Below are positions 31,439-41,672 of a stretch of DNA of 64,000 bases, piece by piece. Where the stretch lies: positions 3,163,958 through 3,227,957 of the forward strand of contig NZ_JAKVOI010000001.1 in NCBI RefSeq assembly GCF_022482905.1, written 5' to 3'. The stretch is from Clostridium sp. Lineage in GTDB: Bacteria > Bacillota > Clostridia > Clostridiales > Clostridiaceae. Under the pieces are notes generated by a model. The model saw only the letters and a program-made list of their open reading frames with translations, was not told the origin of the DNA and searched no databases. Position 1 is the stretch's first letter. Each line of letters starts with the position of its first letter. A program made the translations under genes and the position numbers.

Positions 31439-31777
31439 ATGGAAGCCAAAGCAATAGTTAAATACGTAAGAATGTCTTCAAGCAAGGTAGAAATAGTTCT
31501 TGACTTGATAAGAGGCAAAAATGTAAATGAAGCCTTTGCTATATTAAAATATACTCCGAAAGATGCAGCTGTAGTGGTTAATAAATTGCTTAAATCAGCA
31601 GTTGCCAATGCGGAAAATAATTTGGATTTGGACGCAAATGATTTATATGTATCGGAAGCATATTCATGTCAGGGCCCAACTTTAAAGAGATTTCAGCCGC
31701 ATGCTCAGGGCAGAGCATTTGGTATAAAAAAGAGAAGCAGTCATATAACTTTGGTAGTTAAAGAGAGAGAAAATTAA
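31439..31777 (+). CDS. rplV: 50S ribosomal protein L22
   Basis: Tunnel-lining protein whose hairpin meets L4. The 112 residues contain [19 protein letters not shown] and the C-terminal [20 protein letters not shown]. The start is ATG 31439; the in-frame ATG at 31421 lies before the AAGGAGGT ribosome binding site and is rejected. Confidence 0.97.
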   Translation: MEAKAIVKYVRMSSSKVEIVLDLIRGKNVNEAFAILKYTPKDAAVVVNKLLKSAVANAENNLDLDANDLYVSEAYSCQGPTLKRFQPHAQGRAFGIKKRSSHITLVVKEREN

Positions 31778-31791
31778 AAGGAGGGAAATAG

Positions 31792-32463
31792 ATGGGACAG
31801 AAAGTACATCCACATGGTCTCAGAGTTGGTGTCATTAAAGAATGGGATGCTAAATGGTATGCAGACAAAAAGAACTTTGCGGATAATTTGATTGAAGATA
31901 ATGTCATAAGAAATTTTGTAAAAGATAAAACTAGGATTGCAGGAATTTCTAAGATTCAAATTGAGAGAGCAGCTAAGAGAGTCAAGTTGAATATATTTAC
32001 AGCAAAACCAGGCATGGTTATAGGAAAAGGCGGACAGGGAATAGAAACCTTGAAATCAGAACTTCAAAAGATAATTAAAGCAAAAACAATATTGATAAAT
32101 ATAGTTGAAGTTAAATCCCCGGAAGCAGATGCTCAGCTTATGGCAGAAAATATAGCAACGCAACTTGAAAAGAGGATTTCATTTAGAAGGGCAATGAAGC
32201 AGACAATACAAAGAGCAATGAAGACAGGAATTAAAGGAGTTAAAACGACTTGTGCAGGAAGACTTGGCGGTGCAGAAATTGCAAGAACTGAATCTTATCA
32301 TGACGGAACAATTCCACTTCAGACTTTGAGAGCTGATATAGATTATGGATTTGCCGAAGCAAATACAACTTACGGAAAAATTGGAGTTAAAGTTTGGACT
32401 TATAAGGGAGAGATACTTCCAACTAAGAAAAAGGCTGAGAGTAAAGAAGAAGTTAACGCTTAG
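31792..32463 (+). CDS. rpsC: 30S ribosomal protein S3
   Basis: Forms part of the mRNA entry channel. It has an N-terminal KH domain ([15 protein letters not shown]) and a C-terminal domain with [12 protein letters not shown]-like [13 protein letters not shown]. 223 residues. The ATG lies 14 bases after rplV, behind AAAGGAGGGAAATAG. Confidence 0.98.
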   Translation: MGQKVHPHGLRVGVIKEWDAKWYADKKNFADNLIEDNVIRNFVKDKTRIAGISKIQIERAAKRVKLNIFTAKPGMVIGKGGQGIETLKSELQKIIKAKTILINIVEVKSPEADAQLMAENIATQLEKRISFRRAMKQTIQRAMKTGIKGVKTTCAGRLGGAEIARTESYHDGTIPLQTLRADIDYGFAEANTTYGKIGVKVWTYKGEILPTKKKAESKEEVNA

Positions 32464-32480
32464 GAAAGGAGGAATAGAAC

Positions 32481-32924
32481 ATGTTAATGCCTAAAAGAGT
32501 TAAACATCGTAAGGTACAGCGTGGTAGAATGAAAGGTAGAGCTACAAGAGGTAATTTTATATCATATGGAGATTATGCTATACAGGCTACTGAATGCGGA
32601 TGGATTACAAGCAATCAAATAGAGGCTGCCAGAATAGCTATAAATAGATATATTAAAAGAGGAGGAAAACTTTGGATAAAGATTTTCCCGGATAAACCAG
32701 TTACTGAAAAACCAGCGGAAACTCGTATGGGTTCCGGTAAAGGAACACCAGAATACTGGGTAGCAGTTGTAAAACCTGACAGAGTATTATTTGAATTATC
32801 GGGTGTTGGTGAGGATGTAGCTAGAGAAGCTATGAGACTTGCTGCATATAAGTTGCCTATAAAGACTAAGTTTGTAACAAGAAAAGATTTTGAAAAAATG
32901 GGTGGTGAAAGCAATGAAGGCTAA
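32481..32924 (+). CDS. rplP: 50S ribosomal protein L16
   Basis: Positions tRNA near the A site. The 147 residues begin [19 protein letters not shown] and include [18 protein letters not shown]-like [17 protein letters not shown]. The ATG follows AAAGGAGGAATAGAAC. Its 3' end overlaps rpmC by 11 bases. Confidence 0.98.
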   Translation: MLMPKRVKHRKVQRGRMKGRATRGNFISYGDYAIQATECGWITSNQIEAARIAINRYIKRGGKLWIKIFPDKPVTEKPAETRMGSGKGTPEYWVAVVKPDRVLFELSGVGEDVAREAMRLAAYKLPIKTKFVTRKDFEKMGGESNEG

Positions 32925-33126
32925 AGAATTGAAAGAATTAAGAAATGATAGCCCTCAGGACTTACAGACAAAATTAGCTGATTTCAAGTCTGAATTGTTT
33001 AATTTGAGATTCCAATTGGCTATTGGTCAGCTGGAGAACCCAATGAGAATAAAAGAAGTAAAAAAATCTATAGCTCAAGTTAAAACCATCCTTAGAGAGA
33101 ATGAACTAAGGGCTTTGGAACAATAG
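32914..33126 (+). CDS. rpmC: 50S ribosomal protein L29
   Basis: A small helical protein near the exit tunnel. The 70 residues contain the hallmark [20 protein letters not shown]. The start is ATG 32914 inside the rplP end, after GGTGGTGAAAGC; a longer frame from TTG 32890 has no support. Confidence 0.96.
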   Translation: MKAKELKELRNDSPQDLQTKLADFKSELFNLRFQLAIGQLENPMRIKEVKKSIAQVKTILRENELRALEQ

Positions 33127-33145
33127 ACTGAAAGGAGGTTGCCAT

Positions 33146-33400
33146 ATGGAAAGAAATTATAGAAAAACCAAAATCGGAAGAGTTGTTTCTGATAAAATGG
33201 ATAAGACAGTAGTTGTGGCTGTAGAAACGAAAGTACGTCATCCGTTATATGGTAAAATAATGAATAGAACCACTAGATTTAAAGCTCATGATGAAAATAA
33301 TGAAGCTAAAACTAATGATAGAGTATTAATAATGGAAACCAGACCTCTATCTAAAGACAAAAGATGGAGACTTGTTGAAATAGTAGAAAAAGCTAAATAG
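33146..33400 (+). CDS. rpsQ: 30S ribosomal protein S17
   Basis: Primary 16S-binding protein of the 30S body. The 84 residues show [19 protein letters not shown] and the [20 protein letters not shown] end. The ATG follows AAAGGAGGTTGCCAT. Confidence 0.97.
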   Translation: MERNYRKTKIGRVVSDKMDKTVVVAVETKVRHPLYGKIMNRTTRFKAHDENNEAKTNDRVLIMETRPLSKDKRWRLVEIVEKAK

Positions 33401-33426
33401 TATAAAGCTGAAAGGAGGGTATTTCA

Positions 33427-33795
33427 ATGATTCAACAACAAACATTGTTGAAAGTTGCAGATAATTCTGGTGCTAAAGAGGTTATGTGTATAAGAGTGTT
33501 AGGTGGTTCCAAAAGAAAATGGGGAAACATCGGAGATGTAATAGTTGCTAGTGTTAAAAGCGCAACACCTGGCGGTGTTGTTAAAAAGGGAGAAGTTGTA
33601 AAAGCAGTTATAGTAAGATCTGTAAAGGGATTGAGAAGAGCGGATGGTTCATACATAAGATTCGATGAGAATGCTGCAGTTCTGATAAAGGAAGATAAGC
33701 AGCCGAGAGGAACTCGTATTTTTGGACCAGTTGCAAGAGAGCTAAGAGATAAGGATTTTACAAAAATATTATCATTAGCGCCTGAAGTTCTATAA
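33427..33795 (+). CDS. rplN: 50S ribosomal protein L14
   Basis: Subunit-interface protein. The 122 residues begin [20 protein letters not shown] and end with the typical [20 protein letters not shown]. The ATG follows AAAGGAGGGTATTTCA. Confidence 0.98.
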   Translation: MIQQQTLLKVADNSGAKEVMCIRVLGGSKRKWGNIGDVIVASVKSATPGGVVKKGEVVKAVIVRSVKGLRRADGSYIRFDENAAVLIKEDKQPRGTRIFGPVARELRDKDFTKILSLAPEVL

Positions 33796-33813
33796 GATAA
33801 GGAGGTGGCTATA

Positions 33814-34131
33814 ATGGCAAAAGTGCATGTAAGAAAGAAAGATACTGTTATGGTTATATCAGGAAAAGATAAGGGAAAAATCGGAGAAGTATTATCAGTA
33901 AATCCCAAATCAAGCAAAGTTATTGTTAAAGATGTAAATATTATTACAAAACATCAAAAACCTAACAGAGAAAACATGGAAGGCGGAATAATTCATAAAG
34001 AAGCGCCTATATATAGTTCTAAAGTAATGTTATATTGCAATAAATGTAAAGGTGTTACAAGAATAAGCCATAAAATATTAGATGATGGAACAAAGGTAAG
34101 AGTATGTAAAAAGTGCGGAGAGACATTTTAA
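33814..34131 (+). CDS. rplX: 50S ribosomal protein L24
   Basis: Assembly initiator with an N-terminal KOW motif ([18 protein letters not shown]). The C-terminus carries two CxxC pairs (CNKCKG and CKKCGETF), a zinc-type end found in some L24. The start is ATG 33814 after AAGGAGGTGGCTATA; the GTG at 33805 lies within that site. 105 residues. Confidence 0.97.
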   Translation: MAKVHVRKKDTVMVISGKDKGKIGEVLSVNPKSSKVIVKDVNIITKHQKPNRENMEGGIIHKEAPIYSSKVMLYCNKCKGVTRISHKILDDGTKVRVCKKCGETF

Positions 34132-34152
34132 TCTTTGAAAGGAGGGCAAAAT

Positions 34153-34698
34153 ATGAGTTCAAGATTACAAGAAAAGTATAATAACGAAGTGATTCCTGCT
34201 TTAGTAGAGGAATTCAAATACAAAAATGTAATGCAGGCACCGAGATTAGAAAAGATAGTTATAAATATGGGTGTCGGAGAAGCTAAAGATAATCCAAAAG
34301 TTTTAGAATCGGCAGTAAATGATTTGACTATAATTACAGGACAAAAGCCTGTATTGACAAGAGCTAAGAAATCAGTAGCAAATTTTAAAATAAGAGAAAA
34401 AATGCCTATAGGCTGCAAGGTTACCTTGAGAAAACAGTATATGTATGAATTTGCTGATAAACTGATGAATGTTGCTCTTCCGAGAGTAAGGGATTTTTCA
34501 GGGGTTCCTGATAAATCTTTTGATGGAAGAGGAAATTACTCACTGGGAATTAAAGAACAATTAATATTTCCTGAAATAGAATATGATAAAATAGATAAAG
34601 TAAGAGGTATGGATATAATTTTTGTTACAACTGCCAATACTGACGAAGAGGCAAAGGAACTGCTTAAATTTCTTGGTATGCCGTTTGCTCAAAGATAA
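34153..34698 (+). CDS. rplE: 50S ribosomal protein L5
   Basis: 5S rRNA-binding protein. The 181 residues include [35 protein letters not shown] and the [20 protein letters not shown] end. The start is ATG 34153 after AAAGGAGGGCAAAAT; the TTG at 34135 precedes the ribosome binding site. Confidence 0.98.
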   Translation: MSSRLQEKYNNEVIPALVEEFKYKNVMQAPRLEKIVINMGVGEAKDNPKVLESAVNDLTIITGQKPVLTRAKKSVANFKIREKMPIGCKVTLRKQYMYEFADKLMNVALPRVRDFSGVPDKSFDGRGNYSLGIKEQLIFPEIEYDKIDKVRGMDIIFVTTANTDEEAKELLKFLGMPFAQR

Positions 34699-34710
34699 GG
34701 AGGGAAAAAC

Positions 34711-34896
34711 GTGGCACGTAAGGCTTTGATTGAAAAATACAAGAAAGAACCTAAATATCCAACTAGAGCTTATACCAGATGCAGAATATGCGGGAGACCA
34801 CATTCTGTATTAAAAAAATATGGTATATGTCGTATTTGCTTTAGAGAACTTGCATATAAGGGAGAAATACCTGGCTGTAAAAAGGCAAGTTGGTAA
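34711..34896 (+). CDS. rpsZ: 30S ribosomal protein S14 type Z (zinc-binding)
   Basis: The short, zinc-binding S14 form: 61 residues with CRIC and CRIC pairs. GTG 34711 follows AAGGAGGGAAAAAC. The non-zinc rpsN form is not in the window. Confidence 0.97.
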   Translation: MARKALIEKYKKEPKYPTRAYTRCRICGRPHSVLKKYGICRICFRELAYKGEIPGCKKASW

Positions 34897-34929
34897 TTAG
34901 TAGTTATAGATGAAAGGAGGCACACATAA

Positions 34930-35328
34930 ATGGTAATGACTGATCCTATCGCAGATTTACTTACACGTATAAGGAATGCAAATATTGTTAGACATGAGAC
35001 AGTGGAAGTACCTTCTTCAAACATTAAGAAGGCAATATTAAATATAATGCTTCAAGAAGGATATATTAAGGATTTAGAAGAATATACAGATGGTTCTGTT
35101 AAAATGATAAGATTTTCTATGAAATATATTGAAAATAAACAGAGAGTTATAACAGGTCTCAAAAGAATTTCAAAACCGGGTTTGAGAGTTTATTGTAGAA
35201 AAGAGGAAATTCCTAAGGTATTGAATGGTCTTGGGGTTGCCGTAATTTCGACTTCAAACGGAATTGTTACCGATAAAGAGGCGAGAAAATTAGGAGTAGG
35301 TGGAGAAGTACTTTGTTACATATGGTAA
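34930..35328 (+). CDS. rpsH: 30S ribosomal protein S8
   Basis: Central-domain 16S-binding protein and, in E. coli, repressor of the spc operon. The 132 residues show [17 protein letters not shown] and the [20 protein letters not shown] end. ATG 34930 follows AAAGGAGGCACACATAA; ATG 34936 is possible. Confidence 0.98.
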   Translation: MVMTDPIADLLTRIRNANIVRHETVEVPSSNIKKAILNIMLQEGYIKDLEEYTDGSVKMIRFSMKYIENKQRVITGLKRISKPGLRVYCRKEEIPKVLNGLGVAVISTSNGIVTDKEARKLGVGGEVLCYIW

Positions 35329-35358
35329 TAACCTACGAATACCACAGGAGGTGTAATA

Positions 35359-35901
35359 ATGTCAAGAATAGGAAGACTTCCAGTAGCTATTCCAAGTGGC
35401 GTGACGGTCACAGTAACGCCAGACAACGTTGTTACTGTTAAGGGGCCTAAAGGTCAGCTTGTTAAAGCTATGAGAAAAGAAATGAATATATCTATTGAAG
35501 ATAATTCAATAATAGTTAAGAGAAATAATGATGAAAAAGAAATGAAGGCACTGCACGGATTAACTAGAGCACTTATAAATAATATGGTAGTTGGAGTTAC
35601 GGAAGGATATTCTAAAGCCTTGGAACTTGTAGGTGTTGGATACAGGGCCCAATTACAAGGTAAAAAATTAGTAATGCATCTAGGATATTCACATCCAGTT
35701 GAAATAGAACCTGCCGAAGGAGTAACTTTTGAGATACCAAGCGCTACACAGGTTGTGGTAAAAGGAATTGACAAAGAGGTAGTCGGAGATATAGCAGCTG
35801 ATATAAGAAATTGGAGAAAGCCGGAACCTTATAAGGGAAAAGGAATTAAATATGAAAATGAACATATAAGACGTAAAGAGGGTAAAACTGGTAAGAAATA
35901 A
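35359..35901 (+). CDS. rplF: 50S ribosomal protein L6
   Basis: Two-domain protein near the factor-binding site. The 180 residues begin [17 protein letters not shown] and end [20 protein letters not shown]. The ATG follows AGGAGGTGTAATA. Confidence 0.98.
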   Translation: MSRIGRLPVAIPSGVTVTVTPDNVVTVKGPKGQLVKAMRKEMNISIEDNSIIVKRNNDEKEMKALHGLTRALINNMVVGVTEGYSKALELVGVGYRAQLQGKKLVMHLGYSHPVEIEPAEGVTFEIPSATQVVVKGIDKEVVGDIAADIRNWRKPEPYKGKGIKYENEHIRRKEGKTGKK

Positions 35902-35920
35902 TGGAAAGGAGTGAATATTT

Positions 35921-36280
35921 ATGTTCAAAAAAGATGACAAGAAAAAGTTGAGATCAAAACGTCATCTGAGAGTTCGAAAAAAGATTTTTGGAACCTCTGG
36001 AATACCAAGACTTGCAGTCTATAGAAGTGAAAAGAACATATATGCTCAGATAATAGATGATATTAAAGGAATAACTTTGATTTCAGCATCTACGTTAGAT
36101 AAAGATTTTGAAGGAGTAGGAAGTAATAAAGAGGCAGCTAGAATTGTTGGCGGAAATATTGGAAAGAAAGCTGTTGAAAAGGGAATTAAAGAAGTAGTAT
36201 TTGATAGAGGCGGATATGTATACCATGGAAGGATACAAAACCTTGCAGAAGGAGCAAGGGAAGCTGGCTTGAAATTTTAA
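35921..36280 (+). CDS. rplR: 50S ribosomal protein L18
   Basis: 5S rRNA-binding protein. The 119 residues include [20 protein letters not shown] and the [20 protein letters not shown] end. The ATG lies 19 bases after rplF. Confidence 0.97.
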   Translation: MFKKDDKKKLRSKRHLRVRKKIFGTSGIPRLAVYRSEKNIYAQIIDDIKGITLISASTLDKDFEGVGSNKEAARIVGGNIGKKAVEKGIKEVVFDRGGYVYHGRIQNLAEGAREAGLKF

Positions 36281-36296
36281 AGAAGGAGGAAAATTG

Positions 36297-36794
36297 ATGA
36301 GAATTGATCCTAGCACTTTAAATCTTAAAGAGAAGGTTGTGTTTATAAATAGGGTTGCTAAGGTTGTCAAAGGTGGTAGAAACTTTAGATTCAGCGCACT
36401 TGTTGTTGTTGGAGATGAAGCCGGGCATGTAGGTGTTGGAACTGGTAAATCTATAGAAATACCTGAGGCAATTAGAAAAGGAATAGAAGATGCTAAAAAG
36501 AATTTAATTAATGTTGCGATTGTTGAAACTACGGTACCACATGATATTGTTGGTGAGTTCGGCACAGGAAGAGTACTTATAAAAACCGCTTCAGAAGGAA
36601 CGGGAGTTATAGCAGGAGGTCCAGCTAGGGCAGTACTTGAACTTGCCGGTTTGAAGGATGTCAGAGCAAAATCACTTGGAAGCAATAATCCAACAAATAT
36701 GGTAAATGCTACTATTGACGGTTTGTCTAAATTGAGAACGGCAGAACAGATTGCTGCTCTTAGAGGTAAAACTGTTGAAGAGATTTTAGGTTAG
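36297..36794 (+). CDS. rpsE: 30S ribosomal protein S5
   Basis: Accuracy protein at the mRNA entry. The 165 residues have [20 protein letters not shown] and [16 protein letters not shown]; the loop affected by spectinomycin resistance looks normal. The start is ATG 36297 after AAGGAGGAAAATTG. Confidence 0.98.
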   Translation: MRIDPSTLNLKEKVVFINRVAKVVKGGRNFRFSALVVVGDEAGHVGVGTGKSIEIPEAIRKGIEDAKKNLINVAIVETTVPHDIVGEFGTGRVLIKTASEGTGVIAGGPARAVLELAGLKDVRAKSLGSNNPTNMVNATIDGLSKLRTAEQIAALRGKTVEEILG

Positions 36795-36806
36795 GAGGTA
36801 ATACCT

Positions 36807-36989
36807 TTGGCTAAACTTAAAATAACTTTGGAAAAAAGTTTAATAGGAAGAAAAAAAGATCATATAGCTACAATTGAAGCTCTTGGATTGAGAAAAATAA
36901 GAAGTGTAGTAGAAAAAGAAGATACTCCTCAGATAAGAGGTATGATAAAAAAAGTTAGTTATCTTTTAAAAGTTGAAGAAGCACAATAA
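36807..36989 (+). CDS. rpmD: 50S ribosomal protein L30
   Basis: A 60-residue protein with [20 protein letters not shown] and the [20 protein letters not shown] stretch. It starts with TTG 36807 after TAGGAGGTAATACC. Confidence 0.96.
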   Translation: MAKLKITLEKSLIGRKKDHIATIEALGLRKIRSVVEKEDTPQIRGMIKKVSYLLKVEEAQ

Positions 36990-37005
36990 GAGGAGGTGTA
37001 AGAAA

Positions 37006-37446
37006 ATGAAACTTCACGATTTGAAATCTGCAGCAGGATCAAGAAAATCACCTAAGAGAGTTGGTAGAGGTACCGGTTCAGGGCTAGGAAGAAATGCTGG
37101 TAGAGGTGAAAATGGACAGAAAGCCAGATCTGGCGGCGGAGTAAGGGTAGGATTTGAAGGTGGGCAAATGCCTTTATTCAGAAGAATTCCTAAAAGAGGA
37201 TTTACTAATATATTTGCAAAACAGTATTCACAAATCAATGTGGAGAGATTAAATATATTTGAAGATGGAACAGAAGTAACACCACAATTGCTTCTGGAAA
37301 AGAAAATAATTAAGAAATCCAAAGATGGTGTGAAAATACTTGGAAATGGCGAGTTGAATAAAAAACTTACAATAAAAGCAGCTAAATTTACAAAAGCTGC
37401 AGCTGAAAAAATAGAAGCTGCTGGAGGAAAAGTTGAGGTGATATAA
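37006..37446 (+). CDS. rplO: 50S ribosomal protein L15
   Basis: Late-assembly protein. The 146 residues contain the Gly/Arg-rich [20 protein letters not shown] stretch and [17 protein letters not shown]. The start is ATG 37006 after AGAGGAGGTGTAAGAAA; the in-frame TTG at 36973 lies inside rpmD. secY begins one base past the stop. Confidence 0.98.
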   Translation: MKLHDLKSAAGSRKSPKRVGRGTGSGLGRNAGRGENGQKARSGGGVRVGFEGGQMPLFRRIPKRGFTNIFAKQYSQINVERLNIFEDGTEVTPQLLLEKKIIKKSKDGVKILGNGELNKKLTIKAAKFTKAAAEKIEAAGGKVEVI

Positions 37447-37447
37447 G

Positions 37448-38725
37448 ATGTTATCAACCTTATTAAATGCCTGGAAAGTTCCAGAGTTAAGGAAAAGATT
37501 GCTATTCACTCTGTTTATGATAATAATTTTTAGAATGGGAAATTTTATACCTGTTCCAGGGATAGATACTTCAAAGCTAGCTAATCTGACTAGCGGAGGA
37601 TCGTTGATTGGTTTTTATGATCTTATATCAGGCGGAGCGTTTAGTAGGTTTAGTATATTTGCAATGGGTGTTATTCCCTTTATCAATTCTTCTATCATAA
37701 TGCAATTGCTTACAGTAGCAATACCACGTTTAGAGCAATTGTCCAAAGAAGGAGAAGAAGGAAGAAAGAAAATACAGGAGTATACAAGATATGCATCTGT
37801 TCCATTAGGATTGATACAGAGTTTTAGCATATATGCTATAATAGCTAGTGCAGGTGCTTTGACAGAGACATCAAAGTTGAACATTTTCATAATAATGCTG
37901 ACTGTTACAACAGCTTCCACTTTTCTTATGTGGCTTGGAGACAAAATTACTCAACATGGTGTTGGAAATGGAGTTTCTCTTATAATATTTATAAATATTA
38001 TTTCAGGTTTTCCGTCTACACTTGCTGGCATTTTTAAGTTGCAACAGACTCAAATAGTAAATTTTGTTGAAGTAATAGGATTTGCAGCCATTATAGTGTT
38101 ACTTTTTGTAGTAGTGGTAATTACTAATCTATCTGAAAGAAGAATTCCTATTCAATATGCAGGTAAAACTGCTGGTGGAAGAATGTATAAAGGACAATCA
38201 ACTAATATTCCTATTAATGTAAATGGTGCTGCAGTCATTGGAATAATATTTGCCATATCTGTTATGCAATTTCCAACGACTATAGGACAATTTTTCCCTG
38301 AATCAAGCTTTTATAAGTTTGTAGTTGCAAGTAAATTTAGTCCTTTTAAGGGAAGTGGCTGGGAATATGCGTTGCTGTATTTTGTATTGACAATCTTTTT
38401 TACATGGTTTTATACTCAGGTAACTTTAAAACCGGACGAAATGGCAGAGAATATGCATAAATCTTCTGGATTTATTCCGGGAATAAGACCAGGTGAGCCA
38501 ACGGCAGTATATATAGAAAAAGTTTTGACACGAGTATCAATTTTAGGTGGAGGATTTGCAGGAATAATAGCAATTGCACCTATAATAGCAGAAACCTATA
38601 CTAATTTTAAGGGAATATATTTTGGTGGAACCGGGTTGCTTATAATAGTAAATGTTGCAATTGAAACCATCAGGCAGTTGGAATCTCAATTAGTAATGCG
38701 TCATTACCAGGGATTTTTAAAGTAA
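37448..38725 (+). CDS. secY: Preprotein translocase subunit SecY
   Basis: The membrane channel of the Sec system, with about ten transmembrane helices in 425 residues. Signature stretches are FIPVPGIDTSKL, AMGVIPFINSSIIMQLLTVA and the cytoplasmic loop QYAGKTAGGRMYKGQSTNIP. The end LESQLVMRHYQGFL is conserved. Its start is separated by one base from the rplO stop, so translation is coupled. Partner secE is at 12362. Confidence 0.98.
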   Translation: MLSTLLNAWKVPELRKRLLFTLFMIIIFRMGNFIPVPGIDTSKLANLTSGGSLIGFYDLISGGAFSRFSIFAMGVIPFINSSIIMQLLTVAIPRLEQLSKEGEEGRKKIQEYTRYASVPLGLIQSFSIYAIIASAGALTETSKLNIFIIMLTVTTASTFLMWLGDKITQHGVGNGVSLIIFINIISGFPSTLAGIFKLQQTQIVNFVEVIGFAAIIVLLFVVVVITNLSERRIPIQYAGKTAGGRMYKGQSTNIPINVNGAAVIGIIFAISVMQFPTTIGQFFPESSFYKFVVASKFSPFKGSGWEYALLYFVLTIFFTWFYTQVTLKPDEMAENMHKSSGFIPGIRPGEPTAVYIEKVLTRVSILGGGFAGIIAIAPIIAETYTNFKGIYFGGTGLLIIVNVAIETIRQLESQLVMRHYQGFLK

Positions 38726-38747
38726 AGATAATTTGGAGATGATTTAG

Positions 38748-39398
38748 TTGAAAATAGTTTTGTTAGGCCCTCCAGGAGCTGGAAAAGGAACTCAGGCTAA
38801 ATTTATCAGTGATAAGTTTTGTATACCTCATATATCCACAGGAGATATTTTCAGAAAAAATATCTCAGAAAAAACTCCACTTGGAGTAAAAGCCAAAAGT
38901 TATTTGGATGAAGGCAAATTAGTACCGGATGAAGTAACTATAGACATAGTTAAAGATAGATTAAGCATGGAAGATTGCAAGAATGGATTTCTATTGGATG
39001 GGTTTCCAAGAACAGTAAATCAGGCAAATGCACTTGATGCTTTTTTAAATGATAATTCACAAAGTATAGACAGGACATTACTTATAGATGTACCTAGAGA
39101 GTTGATTCTTGAACGAATGACTGGAAGAAGAGTTTGTTCCGCATGCGGGGCAAGTTATCATATTAAATTCAATCCTACCAAGATTGATGGCAAATGTGAT
39201 ATCTGTGGTGGAAAGGTAGTTCAGAGAAAAGATGATACAACCGCCACTGTGAAAGATAGACTGGATGTATATGAAGAACAGACACAGCCTTTAATAGGTT
39301 ATTATAAAAATCGAAATAAACTTTCAACAGTAGATGGAACTGGAGAAATAAATCAGGTTTTTGAAAGGGTAAAAAAATCCCTGGGTGCTGCATCTTAA
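38748..39398 (+). CDS. adk: Adenylate kinase
   Basis: Interconverts ATP + AMP and 2 ADP. The P-loop [14 protein letters not shown], the AMP-binding [13 protein letters not shown] and the LID with a four-cysteine zinc site (CSACG and CDICGG) are complete in 216 residues. TTG 38748 follows GGAGATGATTTAG. In most Firmicutes map follows; here the next gene overlaps the adk stop by one base instead. Confidence 0.98.
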   Translation: MKIVLLGPPGAGKGTQAKFISDKFCIPHISTGDIFRKNISEKTPLGVKAKSYLDEGKLVPDEVTIDIVKDRLSMEDCKNGFLLDGFPRTVNQANALDAFLNDNSQSIDRTLLIDVPRELILERMTGRRVCSACGASYHIKFNPTKIDGKCDICGGKVVQRKDDTTATVKDRLDVYEEQTQPLIGYYKNRNKLSTVDGTGEINQVFERVKKSLGAAS

Positions 39399-39682
39399 TG
39401 ATAGATATTGGAAAATGCGATTGCTATATTGGAAGAGTAGTTTCATCAAAAGCTGGAAGAGATAAAGGAAAATTTTTTATAATAGTGGGAATTTTAGATG
39501 AAGGTCATGTATATATAAGTGATGGCAAGCTTAGAACTATTGAAAAACCAAAGAAAAAGAAACTCAAACATTTAAATTTTATTGACTGTGAATTTAAAGA
39601 TATGGGAGATCTTCTAAGCAGACATCGACAAATCGATAATTCCATCATAAAGAGTTTTTTAGAGCCTTACGACAAGAAATAA
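39398..39682 (+). CDS. KOW-domain RNA-binding protein (L14e/L27e-like)
   Basis: A 94-residue protein. The N-terminal KOW motif ([21 protein letters not shown]) and the [22 protein letters not shown] stretch resemble archaeal/eukaryal L14e and L27e. Clostridial genomes often carry it in the spc-alpha region between adk/map and infA. It is probably ribosome-associated; the function is not known. The ATG shares a base with the adk stop (TAATG). Confidence 0.88.
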   Translation: MIDIGKCDCYIGRVVSSKAGRDKGKFFIIVGILDEGHVYISDGKLRTIEKPKKKKLKHLNFIDCEFKDMGDLLSRHRQIDNSIIKSFLEPYDKK

Positions 39683-39699
39683 GGAGGTTTGATTACCTT

Positions 39700-39918
39700 A
39701 TGTCAAAAGATGATGTGATAGAAATGCAGGGTACTGTTTTAGAAGCTTTACCTAATGCAATGTTCGAAGTAGAATTAGAAAGCGGACATAAAATATTAGC
39801 ACATATATCAGGCAAATTAAGAATGAATTTTATAAGAATACTCCCAGGTGATAAAGTTACAGTAGAACTTTCTCCATACGATTTAACTCGTGGAAGAATA
39901 ACCTGGAGAGCAAAGTAA
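39700..39918 (+). CDS. infA: Translation initiation factor IF-1
   Basis: A 72-residue OB-fold factor that occupies the A site during initiation. It has [20 protein letters not shown], and [20 protein letters not shown]. The ATG follows GGAGGTTTGATTACCTT. rpmJ comes 16 bases later. Confidence 0.98.
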   Translation: MSKDDVIEMQGTVLEALPNAMFEVELESGHKILAHISGKLRMNFIRILPGDKVTVELSPYDLTRGRITWRAK

Positions 39919-39922
39919 TTAA

Positions 39923-40048
<126 letters not shown>

Positions 40049-40076
40049 CTTAATAAGGTATTTGGTTAATGATGTT

Positions 40077-40120
40077 TTAAGGTACGGCTGCAGCGGAACA
40101 TTTAGTTCTGCTTGCCTTAA
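40077..40120 (+). promoter_or_regulatory. Structured leader before rpsM
   Basis: TTAAGG (40077-40082) pairs with CCTTAA (40115-40120). Inside, GCGGAAC (40093-40099) pairs with GTTCTGC (40105-40111), with a G-U pair and a five-base loop. The 133-base gap is unusual in this tightly packed series. A ribosomal protein (S4 or S13) binding site for the alpha genes is a plausible role. Confidence 0.5.
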
Positions 40121-40181
40121 GGCTTTATATAAAAATTATTTAAATAATCCTTAACAAGCAGATATTAGGAGGTGTAATTTA

Positions 40182-40556
40182 ATGGCAAGAATATCAGGTA
40201 TTGATTTACCGAAGGAAAAACGAGTAGAAATAGGTCTAACATATATATTTGGTATAGGGTTACCGACTTCACAGAAAATATTAAGAGAAACTGGTGTGAA
40301 TCCGGACACAAGGATAAAGGACTTAACAGAAGAAGAAGTCAACCTTTTGAGGGATTATATCAAGAACTTGAAAGTCGAAGGTGACTTGAGAAGAGAAACT
40401 GCTCTTAACATAAAGAGATTGATAGAAATAGGTTCATATAGAGGAATAAGACATAGAAGAGGTCTTCCGGTTAGAGGACAAAAGACAAAGACAAATGCAA
40501 GAACTAGAAAAGGTCCTAAGAAATTAGTGGGAGCTAAGAAAAAGAAATTAGTATAA
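40182..40556 (+). CDS. rpsM: 30S ribosomal protein S13
   Basis: Head protein bridging to the 50S subunit. The 124 residues include [20 protein letters not shown] and the basic C-terminal [16 protein letters not shown]. The ATG follows TAGGAGGTGTAATTTA. Confidence 0.98.
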   Translation: MARISGIDLPKEKRVEIGLTYIFGIGLPTSQKILRETGVNPDTRIKDLTEEEVNLLRDYIKNLKVEGDLRRETALNIKRLIEIGSYRGIRHRRGLPVRGQKTKTNARTRKGPKKLVGAKKKKLV

Positions 40557-40568
40557 GGAGGTAAATAG

Positions 40569-40967
40569 ATGGCAGCAGTATCGAAAGCTAAAAAGTCAAA
40601 AAGAAAAAAAGAAAGAAAAAATGTTGAACATGGCTGTGCACATATAAAATCAACTTTTAATAATTCAATAGTTACTATAACTGACGCCGTTGGTAATACA
40701 TTATCCTGGGCTAGTGCAGGCGGCTTAGGCTTTAGAGGTTCAAGAAAAAGTACTCCATTTGCTGCTCAGATGGCAGCTGAAACTTCAGCAAAAGTAGCTA
40801 TGGAGCATGGATTAAAAAGTATAGAAGTATATGTTAAAGGGCCAGGATCTGGAAGAGAAGCAGCAATAAGGTCACTTCAGGCTGCAGGTTTGGAAGTTAC
40901 ATTGATAAAAGATGTAACACCTATACCACATAATGGTTGTAGACCACCAAAGAGAAGAAGAGTTTAG
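40569..40967 (+). CDS. rpsK: 30S ribosomal protein S11
   Basis: Platform protein contacting mRNA near the E site. The 132 residues have a Lys-rich start, [20 protein letters not shown] and the [18 protein letters not shown] end. The ATG lies 12 bases after rpsM behind AAGGAGGTAAATAG. Confidence 0.98.
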   Translation: MAAVSKAKKSKRKKERKNVEHGCAHIKSTFNNSIVTITDAVGNTLSWASAGGLGFRGSRKSTPFAAQMAAETSAKVAMEHGLKSIEVYVKGPGSGREAAIRSLQAAGLEVTLIKDVTPIPHNGCRPPKRRRV

Positions 40968-40987
40968 TAATAGGAGGTGTAATTTTA

Positions 40988-41608
40988 ATGGCAAGATATA
41001 CTGGATCAGTATGCAGACTTTGTAGAAGAGAAGGTTTAAAACTATTTCTTAAAGGGGATAGATGTTATACAGATAAATGTGCAGTTTCAAGAAGAGGATA
41101 TGCACCAGGACAACATGGTCAGGGAAGAAAAAAAGTCTCTAACTATGGTTTACAGCTAAGGGAAAAGCAAAAGGCCAGAAGAATATATGGAATACTGGAA
41201 GGACAATTTAGAAAATACTATGACAAGGCTGACAGAAAAAGGGGTATAACAGGTGAAAACTTGCTTAAATCTCTTGAATTGAGACTCGATAATGTAGCTT
41301 TTAAACTTGGTTATGGGCAGTCAAGAGCAGAGGCTAGGCAATTGGTAACCCATGGGCATTTTTTAGTGAATGGTAAAAAGGTTGATATTCCTTCTTATGA
41401 AGTATCAGTTAATGATGTTATATCTGTTTCTGATAAGAGCAGATCATCGGAAAAATTTAAAACTTTTGCAGAAAACCCCAAGACTCTTCCTACATGGTTA
41501 GAGGGAACTGCAGAAAATTTTGAAGGAAAAGTTGTCAGGGAACCTTTAAGAGAAGATATAGATATTCCTGTTAATGAAACATTAATAGTAGAGTATTATA
41601 GTAAATAA
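40988..41608 (+). CDS. rpsD: 30S ribosomal protein S4
   Basis: Nucleates 30S assembly and often represses the alpha genes. It is the zinc-binding form: four cysteines at residues 9, 12, 26 and 31 (CRLC, CYTDKC). The S4 RNA-binding domain [20 protein letters not shown] follows. 206 residues. The ATG follows AGGAGGTGTAATTTTA. Confidence 0.98.
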   Translation: MARYTGSVCRLCRREGLKLFLKGDRCYTDKCAVSRRGYAPGQHGQGRKKVSNYGLQLREKQKARRIYGILEGQFRKYYDKADRKRGITGENLLKSLELRLDNVAFKLGYGQSRAEARQLVTHGHFLVNGKKVDIPSYEVSVNDVISVSDKSRSSEKFKTFAENPKTLPTWLEGTAENFEGKVVREPLREDIDIPVNETLIVEYYSK

Positions 41609-41672
41609 GTAATATAAGAATCAGTTGCCCTCAAAATAAATTATAATATAAATAAGAAGGAGGGTTATATTC

